Notes: generated by a model from the sequence alone, not told the origin. Positions 41,784-51,880 are shown, numbered from the stretch's first letter. The stretch: 64,000 bases of DNA from Pseudomonas putida (GCF_028682455.1 NZ_JANHLD010000001.1:1523501-1587500), one strand, 5' to 3'. Made by a program: numbers and translations.

Positions 41784-44732
41784 TCAGTTCACAGCGGACG
41801 TCGCTACGACATGACGCGGCAGGGTCACTCGGATCCGGGTGCCGCGCTGGCTCTGGGTATCGGCCGGGCTGTCGATGGTGATTTGTCCATAATGCTCTTC
41901 CACGATGGAATAGACCAGAGCAAGCCCCAGTCCGGTACCTTCGCCCGGGTCCTTGGTAGTGAAGAAGGGTTCGAACAGCCGATCCATGATGTTTTTCGGA
42001 ATACCGCTGCCTTCGTCCTCGACGATCAGGTCGACGGTATGCTCGCTGGCTTCGCTCTTGACCCGCACGGCACTGCCGGCAGGCGAGGCGTCGCGGGCGT
42101 TGGAGAGCAGGTTGATGAGCACCTGGGCCAGGCGTTGCGGGTCGCCGTCGACCCAGTGTTCGGGATCGCACAGGTTGAAGAACTGTACTTCGAAATTGCG
42201 CCGGTTCAAGGCCAGCAGACCGATGGCGTCCTGTGCCACTTCGGCCAGGCATACCGGCTCGTCGCTGTGCTGGTGGCTGCCGGCATGGGCAAAGCTCATC
42301 AATGATTGAACGATGCGCGAGATACGCTTGGTCTGCTCCAGGATCTGGCTGCTCAGTTCGGTAATCTCGCCATCGTCCTCCCGTTCTTCGCGCAGGTTCT
42401 GGGCAAGGCAGGCGATCCCGGTGACCGGGTTACCGATTTCGTGGGCGACGCCAGCGGCCAGGCGACCGATGCTGGCCAGGCGCTCGGAGTGCACCAGCTT
42501 GTCTTCCAGGGCCTGAGTTTCAGTGAGGTCCTCGACCAGTATCACCAGGCCGCTGTTGCCTGGTGCGAGGGGCTCGTCGATGGCGGCCTTGTGCAAGTTC
42601 AGCCAGCGGGTCTGGCCATCGAGCCCAAGGCGCTGCTTGTGCAGGTGTTCGTCGGGGACGTTGATAAAGCCCAGCAACAGCCCGCGCCAGGGTTCGCCGA
42701 TGGTGGTCAGCCGCGAGCCGACCACGCGCTTGGCCGCAATGCCGGTGAGCTCCTCCATGGCTTTGTTCCACATCAGGATTTCCTGGTCCTTGGCCAGCGA
42801 GCAGACGCCCATGGGCAGTTCCTGCAGGGTCTGGCGGTGGTAGCGACGCAGGGCATCCAGCTCGGCGGCAAGGCCGGTCAGGCGCGAGTGGTAGTCTTCC
42901 AGGCGGCTCTCGATGAAATGGATATCTTCGGTGACATAGTTTTCGTTACCGGACTTGTAGGGGAGGAAGGTCTCGACCATGTCCTGGGCAACGCTGGGGC
43001 CCATCAGGCCAGACAGGTTGGCTTCGATCCGATCGCGCAGGCGGCGCAGTGCATACGGGCGACGTTCATCGAAGGGCAGGTACAGGTCGCGCAGGGCCTG
43101 CTCCACTTCCTTTTGTGCTGCCTTGGCTCCCAGGGGCTTGGCCAGCTGCGTGGCGAACTCCTGGGGGGATGCGGCATGCAGCTCGCGCCGCTGGGGCCGA
43201 CGCACGTTGTCCACGGCGCAGGCTTCGGCAGCGCTGACCTCTTCGCTGCTGGCGTTGGTGAACAGCGAGATCAGGGTGAACAACAGCACGTTCGCTGCCA
43301 GCGAGGCGATGGCCGCCATGTGCCAGCTGGTGTCGTCGAGCACGTAGATCATGTTCAGCAGCGGGATGTAGAAGCCCTGCAGGTTGCCCACCAGCGGCAG
43401 CAACATGGTCACCATCCACACCAGGATCCCGGCCAGCAAACCGGCGATGAACCCGCGCCGGTTGGCGGTGGGCCAATACAGTACCGAGAGGACGCCGGGC
43501 AAGAACTGCAGAGTGGCAACGAAGGCGACAATGCCCAGGTTGGCAAGATCCTGCTGGCTGCCCAGGGTCAGGTAGAAGCCGAAACCTGCGGCAATGATGG
43601 CGACGATCAAGGCCCGGCGGGTCCACTTCAGCCATCGATAGATGTTGCCCTCGGCGGGTGGTTGGTACAGCGGCAGTACCAGATGGTTGAGGGCCATCCC
43701 CGACAAGGCCAGGGTGGTGACGATGATCAGGCCGCTGGAGGCGGAGAGGCCACCGACATAGGCCAGCAAGGCCAGCGCCTGGTTGTTGGCGGCGATGCCC
43801 AGGCCCAGGGTGAAGTATTCGGGGCTGGTGCTGGCGCCCATCTTCAGGCCAGCCCAGAGAATCAGCGGCACCGCCAGGCTCATCAGCAGCAGGAACAGGG
43901 GTAGGCCCCAGCTGGCGCTGACCAGCGAGCGCGGGTTGAGGTTCTCGGTAAAGGCCATGTGGTACATGTGCGGCATGACGATGGCCGAGGCGAAGAACAC
44001 CAGCAGCAGGGTGCGCCACGGACCTTCCTGCAATGGCGTATGCAGTGCGGCCAGGGCGGTCTGGTTCTGCAGCAGCCAGACTTCCAGCTGGTGCGGACCA
44101 CCGAACACGCCATAGAGGGCGTACAGGCCGATGCCGCCCAGGGCCAGGAGCTTGATCACCGACTCGAAGGCTATCGCGAAGACCAGGCCTTCGTGCTTTT
44201 CCCGCGTGGCGATGTGCCTAGAGCCGAAGAAGATGGTGAACAGGGTGATCAGCGCGCAGAAGGCCAGGGCCACCCGGGCCTTCACAGGCTCACCGGTGAG
44301 GATGCTGATGGAGTCGGCCACCGCCTGGATCTGCAACGCCAGCAAGGGCAGCACGCCGATCAGCATGAACACCGTGGTCAGGGCGCCAGCCCAGGTGCTG
44401 CGGAAGCGGAAGGCGATCAGGTCGGCCAGGGACGACAGCTGATAGGTGCGGGTGATCTTGAGAATCGGATAAAGCAAGACCGGCGCCAACAGGAAGGCAC
44501 CGGAAACCCCGAGGTAACAGGCCAGGAATCCATAGCCGTACTGGTACGCCAGTCCCACCGAACCATAGAAGGCCCAGGCACTGGCGTAGACCCCCAGCGA
44601 CAGGGTGTAGGTCAGCGGGTGGCGAATGATCGAGCGCGGGATCATGCCGCGTTCGCTGACCCAGGCCACGCCGAACAGCACCAGCAAGTAGGCGGCGCTG
44701 ATCAGGATCATCTGGGTCAGGCTAAAGCTCAT
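41784..44732 (-). CDS. cbrA: Sensor histidine kinase CbrA (SLC5-type transporter domain)
   Basis: Carbon/nitrogen-balance sensor for CbrB; the N-terminal domain of homologues transports histidine. 982 residues from ATG 44732 ([12 protein letters not shown]); an ATG at 44741 adds three residues. Residues 1-500 form about 13 membrane helices of the sodium-solute symporter family. A STAC-like linker follows, then a PAS domain (about 630-740). The HisKA site is [14 protein letters not shown] (His about 768), and the HATPase has [16 protein letters not shown] and GTGLGLA. It overlaps the cbrX stop by 11 bases. Confidence 0.97.
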   Translation of the reverse strand: MSFSLTQMILISAAYLLVLFGVAWVSERGMIPRSIIRHPLTYTLSLGVYASAWAFYGSVGLAYQYGYGFLACYLGVSGAFLLAPVLLYPILKITRTYQLSSLADLIAFRFRSTWAGALTTVFMLIGVLPLLALQIQAVADSISILTGEPVKARVALAFCALITLFTIFFGSRHIATREKHEGLVFAIAFESVIKLLALGGIGLYALYGVFGGPHQLEVWLLQNQTALAALHTPLQEGPWRTLLLVFFASAIVMPHMYHMAFTENLNPRSLVSASWGLPLFLLLMSLAVPLILWAGLKMGASTSPEYFTLGLGIAANNQALALLAYVGGLSASSGLIIVTTLALSGMALNHLVLPLYQPPAEGNIYRWLKWTRRALIVAIIAAGFGFYLTLGSQQDLANLGIVAFVATLQFLPGVLSVLYWPTANRRGFIAGLLAGILVWMVTMLLPLVGNLQGFYIPLLNMIYVLDDTSWHMAAIASLAANVLLFTLISLFTNASSEEVSAAEACAVDNVRRPQRRELHAASPQEFATQLAKPLGAKAAQKEVEQALRDLYLPFDERRPYALRRLRDRIEANLSGLMGPSVAQDMVETFLPYKSGNENYVTEDIHFIESRLEDYHSRLTGLAAELDALRRYHRQTLQELPMGVCSLAKDQEILMWNKAMEELTGIAAKRVVGSRLTTIGEPWRGLLLGFINVPDEHLHKQRLGLDGQTRWLNLHKAAIDEPLAPGNSGLVILVEDLTETQALEDKLVHSERLASIGRLAAGVAHEIGNPVTGIACLAQNLREEREDDGEITELSSQILEQTKRISRIVQSLMSFAHAGSHQHSDEPVCLAEVAQDAIGLLALNRRNFEVQFFNLCDPEHWVDGDPQRLAQVLINLLSNARDASPAGSAVRVKSEASEHTVDLIVEDEGSGIPKNIMDRLFEPFFTTKDPGEGTGLGLALVYSIVEEHYGQITIDSPADTQSQRGTRIRVTLPRHVVATSAVN

Positions 44733-44898
44733 CGGCATCACGTTGGCTCTGCAGGATAAAGGTCACGACGATCAGGATCAGCCAGAGCAGGTAAGGGCGA
44801 TACCAGGCTCCGGTCGGCTCGATCCACCAGTCCATGATGGCCGGGGAGAACAGGTAGATCCCCACGACCAGAAGCAGGACCAAACGATAGATATACAT
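44722..44898 (-). CDS. cbrX: Small membrane protein CbrX
   Basis: 58 residues from ATG 44898 (MYIYRLVLLLVVGIY), with a GAGG ribosome-binding site 5-8 bases upstream. Two hydrophobic helices (about 3-20 and 35-50) are separated by a WWIEPTGAWYRPY turn, with a polar tail QSQRDADEL. The 3' end overlaps the start of cbrA, as for the small cbrX gene reported in pseudomonads, so cbrA is translationally coupled to it. The longer upstream frame is unconserved-looking. Role beyond coupling is unknown. Confidence 0.85.
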   Translation of the reverse strand: MYIYRLVLLLVVGIYLFSPAIMDWWIEPTGAWYRPYLLWLILIVVTFILQSQRDADEL

Positions 44899-45059
44899 GC
44901 TGGCCTCAAAGGTTAGGGCGCTGCTGCTTGGACTTATTATTGGCGCAAATGGCTGCGGCGATGGTAACGGATGGGCTGGCGACTGCAAACGGCCTTGCGC
45001 GTTTTAGCCAAAGTTTTGAATTTATTGAGCTTTGTAGGGGCAAGCCGCTTCCACCGGCT

Positions 45060-45953
45060 CTAGTGCAAATCCGCTTCCGGCACGGTCAGGCGTCGCGGCA
45101 GGGTGTCGGCGTTCCAGTGCCGGGCCGCATGGGCCAGCACCTCGGCGGGCCGGGAATGTTCCATGGCAGGGTCAGTGGGCTGGCCCAGGGCGCGCAGGGC
45201 ACGCAGGATCAACGGGGTCGCTTGCTCGGCAGGCAAGGGCGCGGAACGGTAGCTTTTGCCCAGCTTGTGCCCATCGGGCTGGGTGATCAGCGGCACGTGC
45301 AGGTAGCGAGGTTGCGACAGGCCCAGCAGCTCCTGCAGGTAGAGCTGGCGTGGCGTGTTGTCCAGCAGGTCGGCGCCGCGCACGATATCGGTCACCCCTT
45401 GCCAGGCATCATCCAGCACGACGGCCAGTTGATAGGCGTAGAGTCCGTCGCGGCGGCGAATGACAAAGTCGCCCACTTCACGGCCCAGGTGTTGTTCGAA
45501 AGTGCCCTGTACGCGGTCTTCGAACCGGTAGGTAAGTTCCGGTACGCGCAGGCGAATGGCGGCATCCTGCTGGGCATGGCCGAGGTTGCGGCACAGGCCT
45601 GGGTAGATGCCGTGGTAGCCCTCAAGCTGCTTGCGCGAGCAGGTGCACGCGTAGGCTAGTCCCTGCCGGAACAGGCGCTCGACCACTTCGGCATAGGCGT
45701 CGTGGCGCCGGCTTTGATAGACCACCTCACCATCCCACTCCAGTCCGTAGCTTTCCAGGGTGTGCAGGATGGCGGCCTGGGCGCCGGGGGCTTCGCGTGG
45801 TGGGTCGATGTCTTCCATGCGCAGCAGCCACTGCCCGCCGGCGGCGCGCGCATCGAGCCAGGAGGCCAAGGCCGCGACCAGCGAGCCGAAATGCAGGAAT
45901 CCACTTGGGGTTGGGGCGAAGCGCCCGATGTAGCGAGGGTTGTTCATGCTCAT
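45060..45953 (-). CDS. gluQ: Glutamyl-Q tRNA(Asp) synthetase
   Basis: Glutamylates queuosine at position 34 of tRNA-Asp. About 297 residues. It resembles the catalytic half of GluRS and lacks an anticodon-binding domain. The HIGH-like motif is in APTPSGFLHFGSL (about 14-26), a zinc site has CTCSRKQLEGYHGIYPGLC (about 100-118) and the KMSKS-like motif is HKLGKSY (about 237). The start is ATG 45953 or 45947; the frame continues to a TTG at 45971. It lies just downstream of dksA, the usual dksA-gluQ pair. Confidence 0.94.
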   Translation of the reverse strand: MSMNNPRYIGRFAPTPSGFLHFGSLVAALASWLDARAAGGQWLLRMEDIDPPREAPGAQAAILHTLESYGLEWDGEVVYQSRRHDAYAEVVERLFRQGLAYACTCSRKQLEGYHGIYPGLCRNLGHAQQDAAIRLRVPELTYRFEDRVQGTFEQHLGREVGDFVIRRRDGLYAYQLAVVLDDAWQGVTDIVRGADLLDNTPRQLYLQELLGLSQPRYLHVPLITQPDGHKLGKSYRSAPLPAEQATPLILRALRALGQPTDPAMEHSRPAEVLAHAARHWNADTLPRRLTVPEADLH

Positions 45954-45984
45954 GGCGAGGGTACGAGACAATCGGTACAGCTAT

Positions 45985-46012
45985 AAATGAAGCGGGGCGC
46001 CTTGAGCGCCCC
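45985..46012 (-). terminator. Hairpin between dksA and gluQ
   Basis: On the minus strand, CGGGGCGC, five bases, GCGCCCCG, then CTTCATTT. It sits between the dksA stop and the gluQ start and probably terminates most dksA transcripts, as reported for the E. coli dksA-gluQ spacer. Confidence 0.65.
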
Positions 46013-46024
46013 GTTCTGGTCGGA

Positions 46025-46471
46025 TCAGGCCTTGCCGACCTGCTTTTCCTTGATTTCCGCCAAGGTCTTGCAGTCGTAGCAGAGGTCGGCAGTCGGACGG
46101 GCTTCCAGGCGGCGGATACCGATCTCCACACCGCAGCTTTCGCACCAGCCGTACTCTTCGTCCTCGATCAGTTGCAGAGTCTTGTCGATTTTCTTGATCA
46201 GCTTGCGTTCGCGATCGCGATTACGCAGCTCAAGGGCAAACTCTTCTTCCTGGCTGGCGCGATCGGCCGGGTCCGGGAAGTTGGCTGCCTCGTCTTTCAT
46301 GTGGTCCACAGTCGCGTCCACACCTTCCATCAGCTCTTTCTTCCACTTCTGAAGGAGCGTGGTGAAATGTTTGCGCATGGGGGCACCCATGTACTCCTCA
46401 CCCTTGGTTTCTTTGTAGGGTTCGAAGCCGCGAACGAGTTGACTGCTTTGTTGCTTTTCTTGGGTGGACAT
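46025..46471 (-). CDS. dksA: RNA polymerase-binding transcription factor DksA
   Basis: Works with ppGpp at the polymerase secondary channel in the stringent response. 148 residues from ATG 46471 (MSTQEKQQSS); the longer frame to 46519 is not conserved. A coiled coil (about 35-105) has the acidic tip around VDHMKDEAANFPDPADRA. The C-terminal zinc finger is CESCG...CYDC (four Cys, about 112-136), so this is the classical zinc-binding form. Confidence 0.97.
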   Translation of the reverse strand: MSTQEKQQSSQLVRGFEPYKETKGEEYMGAPMRKHFTTLLQKWKKELMEGVDATVDHMKDEAANFPDPADRASQEEEFALELRNRDRERKLIKKIDKTLQLIEDEEYGWCESCGVEIGIRRLEARPTADLCYDCKTLAEIKEKQVGKA

Positions 46472-46682
46472 GAATAGACCGCCTCTCACTCTTCTAATCC
46501 ATTGCGCAGGCTGCTCCATCTCCGGCGCCCGCCGGCCCTGCGACTGCGAGCCGCCGAACTTACCAGATCGAATCGGGGCGCGCTACTCCCGGTTGTCTTC
46601 GTGGTTGACAGCAGGTTTAGCCACACGTTCGCTCCGGCACATGGGTAGAATCAATATTCTAGACCCATTTGAGAGAAGGCTG

Positions 46683-47855
46683 ATGGCCCAGTCCTACAGT
46701 GCGCGCAGCCGCGCCATAGAACCCTTCCACGTCATGGCCCTGCTGGCGCGCGCCAATGAGCTGCAAGCCAGCGGCCGTGATGTGATTCACCTGGAAATCG
46801 GCGAGCCGGACTTCACCACCGCCGCCCCCATCGTCGAGGCCGGTCAGGCCGCGCTGGCTGCCGGGCACACACGCTATACCGCCGCGCGCGGCTTGCCGGC
46901 CTTGCGAGAAGCCATTGCGGGCTTCTACCACCAGCGCTACGCACTGGACATCGACCCCCAGCGCATCCTCATCACCCCCGGTGGCTCCGGCGCCTTGCTG
47001 CTGGCCAGCAGTCTGCTGGTGGACCCAGGCAAGCACTGGTTGCTGGCAGACCCGGGCTACCCCTGCAACCGGCACTTTTTGCGCCTGGTCGAAGGCGGCG
47101 CGCAGTTGGTGCCGGTGGGACCTGAGGTCAACTATCAACTGACAGCCGATCTGGTCGAGCGCTACTGGGACAACGACACCGTCGGTGCCCTGGTGGCATC
47201 TCCGGCCAACCCGACCGGTACCGTGCTGGACCGCTCCGAGCTGGCAGGCCTGTCTGCGGCCACCCGTGCCCATGGTGGGCACTTGGTTGTCGACGAGATT
47301 TACCACGGGCTTACCTACGGGCTGGACGCTGCCAGCGTGCTGGAAGTCGATGACCACGCCTTCGTCCTTAATAGTTTTTCCAAGTATTTCGGCATGACCG
47401 GCTGGCGCCTTGGCTGGCTGGTGGCGCCTCCCGAGGCGGTGGGCGATCTTGAGAAGCTCGCACAGAATCTCTATATCAGTGCCCCGAGCATGGCTCAGCA
47501 TGCGGCGCTGGCATGCTTCGAACCACAGACCCTGGCCATTCTCGAAGAGCGCCGCGCCGAGTTCGCGCTTCGCCGCGACCTCCTGCTGCCAGCCTTGCGC
47601 GAGCTGGGCTTCGGCATTGCCGTGGAGCCGCAAGGGGCGTTCTACCTGTACGCCGACATCAGCGCCTTTGGCGGTGATGCCTTTGCGTTTTGCCAGCATT
47701 TCCTTGAAACCGAACATGTCGCGTTCACCCCGGGTCTGGATTTCGGTCGCCACCTCGCGGGGCATCACGTGCGCTTTGCCTATACCCAGAGCTTGCCGCG
47801 ACTGCAGGAAGCAGTAGAGCGGATTGCCCGTGGCTTGCGGAGCTGGCAAGGCTGA
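46683..47855 (+). CDS. Class I/II pyridoxal-phosphate aminotransferase
   Basis: 390 residues from ATG 46683, with GAGAGAAGG upstream; the open frame to 46464 lies in the dksA promoter region. Fold type I signatures: [43 protein letters not shown] (about 180) and the PLP lysine in [16 protein letters not shown] (about 240). It resembles AspC/AlaA-type transaminases, but the substrate cannot be set from sequence. It is divergent from dksA and overlaps sfsA by one base (TGATG), so the two form an operon. Confidence 0.92.
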   Translation: MAQSYSARSRAIEPFHVMALLARANELQASGRDVIHLEIGEPDFTTAAPIVEAGQAALAAGHTRYTAARGLPALREAIAGFYHQRYALDIDPQRILITPGGSGALLLASSLLVDPGKHWLLADPGYPCNRHFLRLVEGGAQLVPVGPEVNYQLTADLVERYWDNDTVGALVASPANPTGTVLDRSELAGLSAATRAHGGHLVVDEIYHGLTYGLDAASVLEVDDHAFVLNSFSKYFGMTGWRLGWLVAPPEAVGDLEKLAQNLYISAPSMAQHAALACFEPQTLAILEERRAEFALRRDLLLPALRELGFGIAVEPQGAFYLYADISAFGGDAFAFCQHFLETEHVAFTPGLDFGRHLAGHHVRFAYTQSLPRLQEAVERIARGLRSWQG

Positions 47856-48565
47856 TGCGTTTTACTCCAACCCTCGAAAGCGCTCGCCTGCTACGCCGCT
47901 ACAAACGCTTCCTGGCCGACATCGAACTGCCTTGCGGCGAGCAGATCACAATCCATTGCCCCAATACGGGCTCGATGTTCAATTGCATGGTCGAAGGCGG
48001 GCAGGTGTGGTTCAGCCGCTCCAGTGATCCCAAGCGCAAGCTGCCGGGCACCTGGGAAATCAGTGAGACTCCCCAGGGGCGGCTGGCCTGTGTGAATACC
48101 GGACGCGCCAACGCCCTGGTCGAAGAAGCGTTGCTCGCCGGACGCATCAGTGAGCTGGCCGGGTTTACCGGGCTCAAGCGCGAAGTTGCCTACGGCGAGG
48201 AGCGTAGCCGGGTGGATTTTCGCCTGGACTATGCCCAGGGGCCGGCCTATGTCGAGGTCAAGAGCGTGACCCTGGGGTACGCCGACTCGGCCGTAGCTGC
48301 CTTCCCGGACGCGGTGACCCAGCGCGGCGCCAAGCACCTGCGTGAACTGGCGGCGTTGGCGCGTCAAGGCGTGAGGGCGGTGCAACTGTACTGTGTGAAT
48401 CTCAGCGGCATCGAGGCGGTACGCCCTGCCGGGGAAATCGATGCGGCCTATGCCACAGCCTTGCGCGCTGCGGTGGCGGATGGCGTCGAGGTGCTGGCGT
48501 ATGGCACCCACATCGACGGCGAGCAGATCTACATCGACCGGCCACTGCCCGTATTGCTCAGCTGA
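47855..48565 (+). CDS. sfsA: SfsA family protein (DNA/RNA nuclease-like)
   Basis: 236 residues, full length. The N-terminal OB-like part ([18 protein letters not shown]) is followed by a PD-(D/E)XK nuclease-like core with VDFRLDY (about 124), the Glu-x-Lys motif in [10 protein letters not shown] (about 132-141) and [16 protein letters not shown]. coli SfsA was linked to maltose gene expression and sugar fermentation; its biochemical role is unsettled. Coupled to the aminotransferase by TGATG. Confidence 0.95.
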   Translation: MRFTPTLESARLLRRYKRFLADIELPCGEQITIHCPNTGSMFNCMVEGGQVWFSRSSDPKRKLPGTWEISETPQGRLACVNTGRANALVEEALLAGRISELAGFTGLKREVAYGEERSRVDFRLDYAQGPAYVEVKSVTLGYADSAVAAFPDAVTQRGAKHLRELAALARQGVRAVQLYCVNLSGIEAVRPAGEIDAAYATALRAAVADGVEVLAYGTHIDGEQIYIDRPLPVLLS

Positions 48566-48875
48566 TCAGCCATATGCCCTGGCTGTCTTCCCGGCACGCC
48601 AGGGCAGTCAGGTGGTCGCCGGCACAGGGCCCGGCCACACATTCACCCGACTCGATCAGAAACAGCGCGCCATGCCGGCAGCACGTGATCAGGCTGGCGC
48701 TGCTGTCGAGGAATTGGTCCGGCTCCCAGTTCAACGGGATGCCGCGATGGGGGCAGCGATTCTGGTACAGGTACACCGTGCCTGCGCGGCGAACGGCGAA
48801 CAGAGCGGTATCGTCGAGGACAAAGCCACGGCTTTGGCCTTCGCCCAGTTCGTTGGGTAAACAAAGAAAGTGCAT
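48558..48875 (-). CDS. Rieske [2Fe-2S] ferredoxin-like protein
   Basis: 105 residues from ATG 48875 ([13 protein letters not shown]). One Rieske domain: CPHRG (about 41-45) and CCRHG (about 65-69) supply two Cys and two His for the cluster. No signal peptide or second domain is present, so it may be a small electron carrier or an assimilatory-type small subunit. Its 3' end overlaps sfsA by 8 bases on the opposite strand. It is divergent from hmuT across about 150 bases that contain an AT-rich palindrome. Partner unknown. Confidence 0.9.
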   Translation of the reverse strand: MHFLCLPNELGEGQSRGFVLDDTALFAVRRAGTVYLYQNRCPHRGIPLNWEPDQFLDSSASLITCCRHGALFLIESGECVAGPCAGDHLTALACREDSQGIWLIS

Positions 48876-48908
48876 GGCGAGGGGAGTTACCTGGGTCACG
48901 GTGTTCGC

Positions 48909-48942
48909 TTGACGTTCAAATGCAAACAATTATCAAATTGTT
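48909..48942 (+). promoter_or_regulatory. Candidate promoter and palindromic operator of hmuTUV
   Basis: TTGACG (48909-48914) is followed after 16 bases by TATCAA (48931-48936). AACAATT (48925-48931) and AATTGTT (48936-48942) form an inverted repeat over the -10. It is only a partial match to a Fur box, but the position and AT-rich palindrome suit iron control of heme uptake. Confidence 0.4.
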
Positions 48943-49027
48943 CGAATACGCCGCGTCGGACGCTTTATAACCCGTGGCGCCCTGTGTTATCCACTCGGAT
49001 ACCGCCCCTTTCCCCAGGAAGTCCGTT

Positions 49028-49894
49028 ATGCGCCGAAGTGCCAGCCTGATCAGCCTGTGTATGGGTCTTGTGTTCACAAGCTTCGCCTATGCCGAAACCT
49101 TGCCGCAGCGCTGGGTCAGCGCCGGCGGGGCACTGAGCGAATGGGTGACGGCGCTGGGCGGTGAAAAGCGCCTGGTCGGGGTCGATACCACGAGTCAGCA
49201 TCCCGAGTCGCTCAAGGCCTTGCCCAGTATCGGCTATCAGCGTCAGTTATCGGCCGAAGGGGTTCTGAGCCTCCGCCCTGATGTACTGGTCGGAACCGAA
49301 GAAATGGGCCCGCCGCCGGTGCTGGCACAGATTCGTGGGGCGGGGGTCAAGGTCGAGCTGTTTTCCAGCAAGGCCGATCTGCAGGCGGTGGAATCCAATC
49401 TCAAGCACCTGGGGCGGTTGCTCGGTAACGAAGCGCAGGCCGAGCAGGCCTACGTCGAGTACCGCCAGCAACTCGATGACCTGCAAGATAAGCTCAAGCA
49501 GGTTCAGGCCCGGCAGCCGGCCCCAGGGGTGATCCTGCTGGTCGGCCATGCTGGCGCCAAGCCAATGATTGCAGGCAAGGGCACCGCCGGTGACTGGCTG
49601 CTCAAGCAGGCTGGCGCGCGTAACCTGGCCGACAACGACGGCTACAAGAACTTCTCGGTCGAGGCCTTGGCTGCGTTGAACCCGGACGTGCTGGTGTTTG
49701 CCGATCGCAGTCTCAGTGGCGAACAGGCCATGCAGGCACTGCTCAAGGAGAACCCAGCCTTGAAGGCCTCGAAGGCTGCTCGAGCAGGACGACTGGTAGA
49801 GCTTGACCCAACCTTGCTGGTGGGCGGCCTGGGGCCGCGCCTGCCGAGCACCTTGCAGCATCTCTCGCTAGCCTTTTACCCCACAGCCCAATGA
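49028..49894 (+). CDS. hmuT: Hemin ABC transporter, periplasmic binding protein
   Basis: 288 residues from ATG 49028 with CAGGAAG just upstream. Signal peptide about 1-24, ending FAYA-E. The mature protein has the two-lobed class III binding fold: ALGGEKRLVGVDTTSQHP, PSIGYQRQLSAEGVLSLRPDVLVG and a long connecting helix (about 135-165). It matches the HmuT/PhuT group that carries heme to the permease. The stop overlaps hmuU as ATGA. Promoter: see the palindrome at 48909-48942. Confidence 0.93.
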   Translation: MRRSASLISLCMGLVFTSFAYAETLPQRWVSAGGALSEWVTALGGEKRLVGVDTTSQHPESLKALPSIGYQRQLSAEGVLSLRPDVLVGTEEMGPPPVLAQIRGAGVKVELFSSKADLQAVESNLKHLGRLLGNEAQAEQAYVEYRQQLDDLQDKLKQVQARQPAPGVILLVGHAGAKPMIAGKGTAGDWLLKQAGARNLADNDGYKNFSVEALAALNPDVLVFADRSLSGEQAMQALLKENPALKASKAARAGRLVELDPTLLVGGLGPRLPSTLQHLSLAFYPTAQ

Positions 49895-50928
49895 ATCAGC
49901 TGATCAAACCTAGGACGCTGTTCGTCGCCCTGGCGCTGCTGTGCCTGCTGGCGGTGGGGTTGTCCCTGGCGCTGGGGCCGGTGAGCTTGCCGTTGTTCGA
50001 TACGCTGCGCGCGGGCCTGCGACTGCTGGGCATGCCGATTGGCGGGGACGGCCTTGATCAGGCCGAGCTCATCCTCGGCCAGATTCGCCTGCCGCGCACC
50101 TTGCTCGGCCTGACGGTCGGGGCGGTGCTGGCGTTGTCCGGGGTGGCCATGCAAGGTCTGTTTCGTAATCCGCTGGCCGACCCTGGCCTGGTGGGGGTAT
50201 CCAGTGGCGCGGCGCTCGGTGCGGCGGTGGCGATTGTCGGCAGTAGCTGGCTGGGCGGTATCCCCGAAGCCTTTTCACCCTACTTGTTGTCGATCTTTGC
50301 CTTTCTCGGTGGCCTGGGTGTGACAGCCCTGGTCTATCGCCTGGGACGGCGCCATGGTCAGACCAGCGTCGCTACCATGCTGCTGGCCGGCATCGCCTTG
50401 ACGGCGCTGGCCAGCTCCGTGGTGGGCCTGTTCACCTACCTGGCCGACGACGCCACCCTGCGCACACTAACTTTCTGGAACCTGGGCAGTCTCAACGGTG
50501 CCAGCTATGAGCGGCTGTGGCCGCTGGTGATGGTCGCCGTCGGTATTGTTTTGTGGCTTCCGCGTCGGGCCCAGGCCCTGAATGCCTTGTTGCTGGGCGA
50601 ATCTGAGGCGAGGCACCTGGGCATTGAGGTCGAGGCCCTCAAGCGCGAACTGGTGTTCTGTACCGCGCTGGGTGTCGGGGCAGCGGTGGCGGCTGCCGGC
50701 CTGATCGGCTTCATCGGGCTGGTGGTGCCGCATTTGGTGCGCCTGTTGTCTGGCCCCGATCATCGGGTGCTGCTGCCGGCCTCGCTGTTGGCGGGGGCGG
50801 CACTGCTGCTGTTTGCCGACTTGATAGCGCGACTGGCGCTGGCGCCTGCCGAGTTGCCGATCGGTATCGTCACCGCTTTTATCGGCGCACCGTTTTTCCT
50901 CTACCTGTTGCTGCGGGGGCGTACCTGA
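49891..50928 (+). CDS. hmuU: Hemin ABC transporter, permease
   Basis: 345 residues of the FecCD/BtuC family, with about ten hydrophobic helices. Family signatures: [29 protein letters not shown] (about 52-80), [19 protein letters not shown] and the EAA-like loop [28 protein letters not shown] (about 270) leads into the coupling helix. It dimerises in the inner membrane. Overlaps hmuT (ATGA) and hmuV (TGATG, 50928). Confidence 0.94.
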   Translation: MNQLIKPRTLFVALALLCLLAVGLSLALGPVSLPLFDTLRAGLRLLGMPIGGDGLDQAELILGQIRLPRTLLGLTVGAVLALSGVAMQGLFRNPLADPGLVGVSSGAALGAAVAIVGSSWLGGIPEAFSPYLLSIFAFLGGLGVTALVYRLGRRHGQTSVATMLLAGIALTALASSVVGLFTYLADDATLRTLTFWNLGSLNGASYERLWPLVMVAVGIVLWLPRRAQALNALLLGESEARHLGIEVEALKRELVFCTALGVGAAVAAAGLIGFIGLVVPHLVRLLSGPDHRVLLPASLLAGAALLLFADLIARLALAPAELPIGIVTAFIGAPFFLYLLLRGRT

Positions 50929-51695
50929 TGCTCAGTGTCGAGAACCTGTTCCTGCAACGAGGTCGCAATCAGGTGCTCAGTGATATCAGCCTGGCGGTGC
51001 AGCCCTTTCAGGTGCTGGGTGTGCTTGGCCCCAATGGTGCCGGTAAAAGCAGCCTGCTCGGGGCACTGTGCGGCGAATTGAGCGCCAGTCAGGGGCGCGT
51101 GACCCTGGATGGCAGGGACCTGTCGTACTGGCCTGGCCAGGAGCGTGCCCAGCGTCTTGCGGTGTTGCCGCAGATATCCAGCCTTGGGTTCGCGTTCAAG
51201 GTCGAGGACGTGGTCGGCATGGGGCGCCTGCCGCACCGTACGGGCCTGCTCCATGACCAGCAGATTGTCGACGCTGCGCTGCAGGCCGCCGATGCCCGGC
51301 ACCTGGTCGGGCGCAACTATCTGGCATTGTCGGGAGGTGAGCGCCAACGGGTTCACCTGGCGCGGGTGCTGGCGCAGCTGTGGCCGGGAGAGGAGGGGAG
51401 GACGCTGCTGCTCGACGAGCCGACGTCAATGCTCGATCCCTTGCACCAGCACACCACCTTGCAGGCCGTGCGTGCATTCGCAGATCGTGGCGCGGCGGTG
51501 CTGGTCATATTGCATGACCTTAACCTGGCGGCACGTTACTGCGACCGGATCCTGTTGCTCGAACAGGGTCGCATGCACGCCCTGGACACCCCCGACCAGG
51601 CGTTGCAGCCTGAGTCGCTCAAGTCGGTGTTCGGTATTGATGTGCTGGTGCAGCGGCATCCGGAGCGGGGGCATCCGCTGATCATCGCCCGCTGA
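50928..51695 (+). CDS. hmuV: Hemin ABC transporter, ATP-binding protein
   Basis: 255 residues. ABC signatures: Walker [10 protein letters not shown] (about 35-43), Q-loop around [10 protein letters not shown], signature [20 protein letters not shown] (about 130-149), Walker [13 protein letters not shown] (about 163-174) and H-switch [11 protein letters not shown]. It powers heme import through HmuU. The C-terminal [13 protein letters not shown] is typical of HmuV. The hairpin after the stop has its T run on the other strand and belongs to PrrF. Confidence 0.95.
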   Translation: MLSVENLFLQRGRNQVLSDISLAVQPFQVLGVLGPNGAGKSSLLGALCGELSASQGRVTLDGRDLSYWPGQERAQRLAVLPQISSLGFAFKVEDVVGMGRLPHRTGLLHDQQIVDAALQAADARHLVGRNYLALSGGERQRVHLARVLAQLWPGEEGRTLLLDEPTSMLDPLHQHTTLQAVRAFADRGAAVLVILHDLNLAARYCDRILLLEQGRMHALDTPDQALQPESLKSVFGIDVLVQRHPERGHPLIIAR

Positions 51696-51712
51696 GCGAA
51701 CAAAACGCAGGC

Positions 51713-51741
51713 AAAAAAAGACCCGGCAAAACTGCCGGGTC
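51713..51741 (-). terminator. PrrF terminator
   Basis: GACCCGGCA (51720-51728) and TGCCGGGTC (51733-51741) form a 9-bp stem. Seven T follow on the minus strand (A run 51713-51719). On the plus strand no T run follows, so it mainly serves PrrF. Confidence 0.9.
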
Positions 51742-51827
51742 AATAACCGTGATTAGCCTGATGAGGAGATAATCTGAGAGTCCGAACCAGGGGCTTTCAG
51801 GTTACCCAACCAGTCTCGCGACCAGTT
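51713..51827 (-). ncRNA. prrF: Fur-regulated iron-sparing sRNA PrrF
   Basis: Between hmuV and the TfoX-C gene, read on the minus strand. RNA starts at A 51827 (AACTGGTCGCGAGAC) and contains the conserved PrrF core, which covers AGATTATCTCCTCATCAGGC near 51754-51773. It ends in GACCCGGCA...TGCCGGGTC plus seven T, about 115 bases. PrrF represses iron-rich proteins such as SodB and succinate dehydrogenase when iron is low. A single copy is present here; P. aeruginosa has a tandem pair at the matching locus next to phu heme genes. Identity is from recognition of the core. Confidence 0.92.
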
Positions 51828-51829
51828 GT

Positions 51830-51861
51830 GATAATCATAACGATTCTCATTTCGATGTCAA
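51830..51861 (-). promoter_or_regulatory. prrF promoter with Fur box
   Basis: On the minus strand TTGACA (51861-51856), 16 bases, TATGAT (51839-51834), and the start 7 bases further at 51827. GATAATCATAACGATTCTC on the plus strand (51830-51848) matches the 19-base Fur consensus GATAATGATAATCATTATC at 15 of 19 positions and covers the -10. Confidence 0.85.
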
Positions 51862-51880
51862 TCGTTGTACCCGTCTATTT

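Noticed and set aside
42306..43904. 532-codon plus-strand frame opposite cbrA
   Set aside because: Gln/Gly-rich shadow of the cbrA membrane domain.
45030..45062. Possible REP copy near the gluQ 3' end
   Set aside because: GTAGGGGCAAGCCGCTTCCA only loosely resembles the REP arm at 3165 and lacks the inverted partner.
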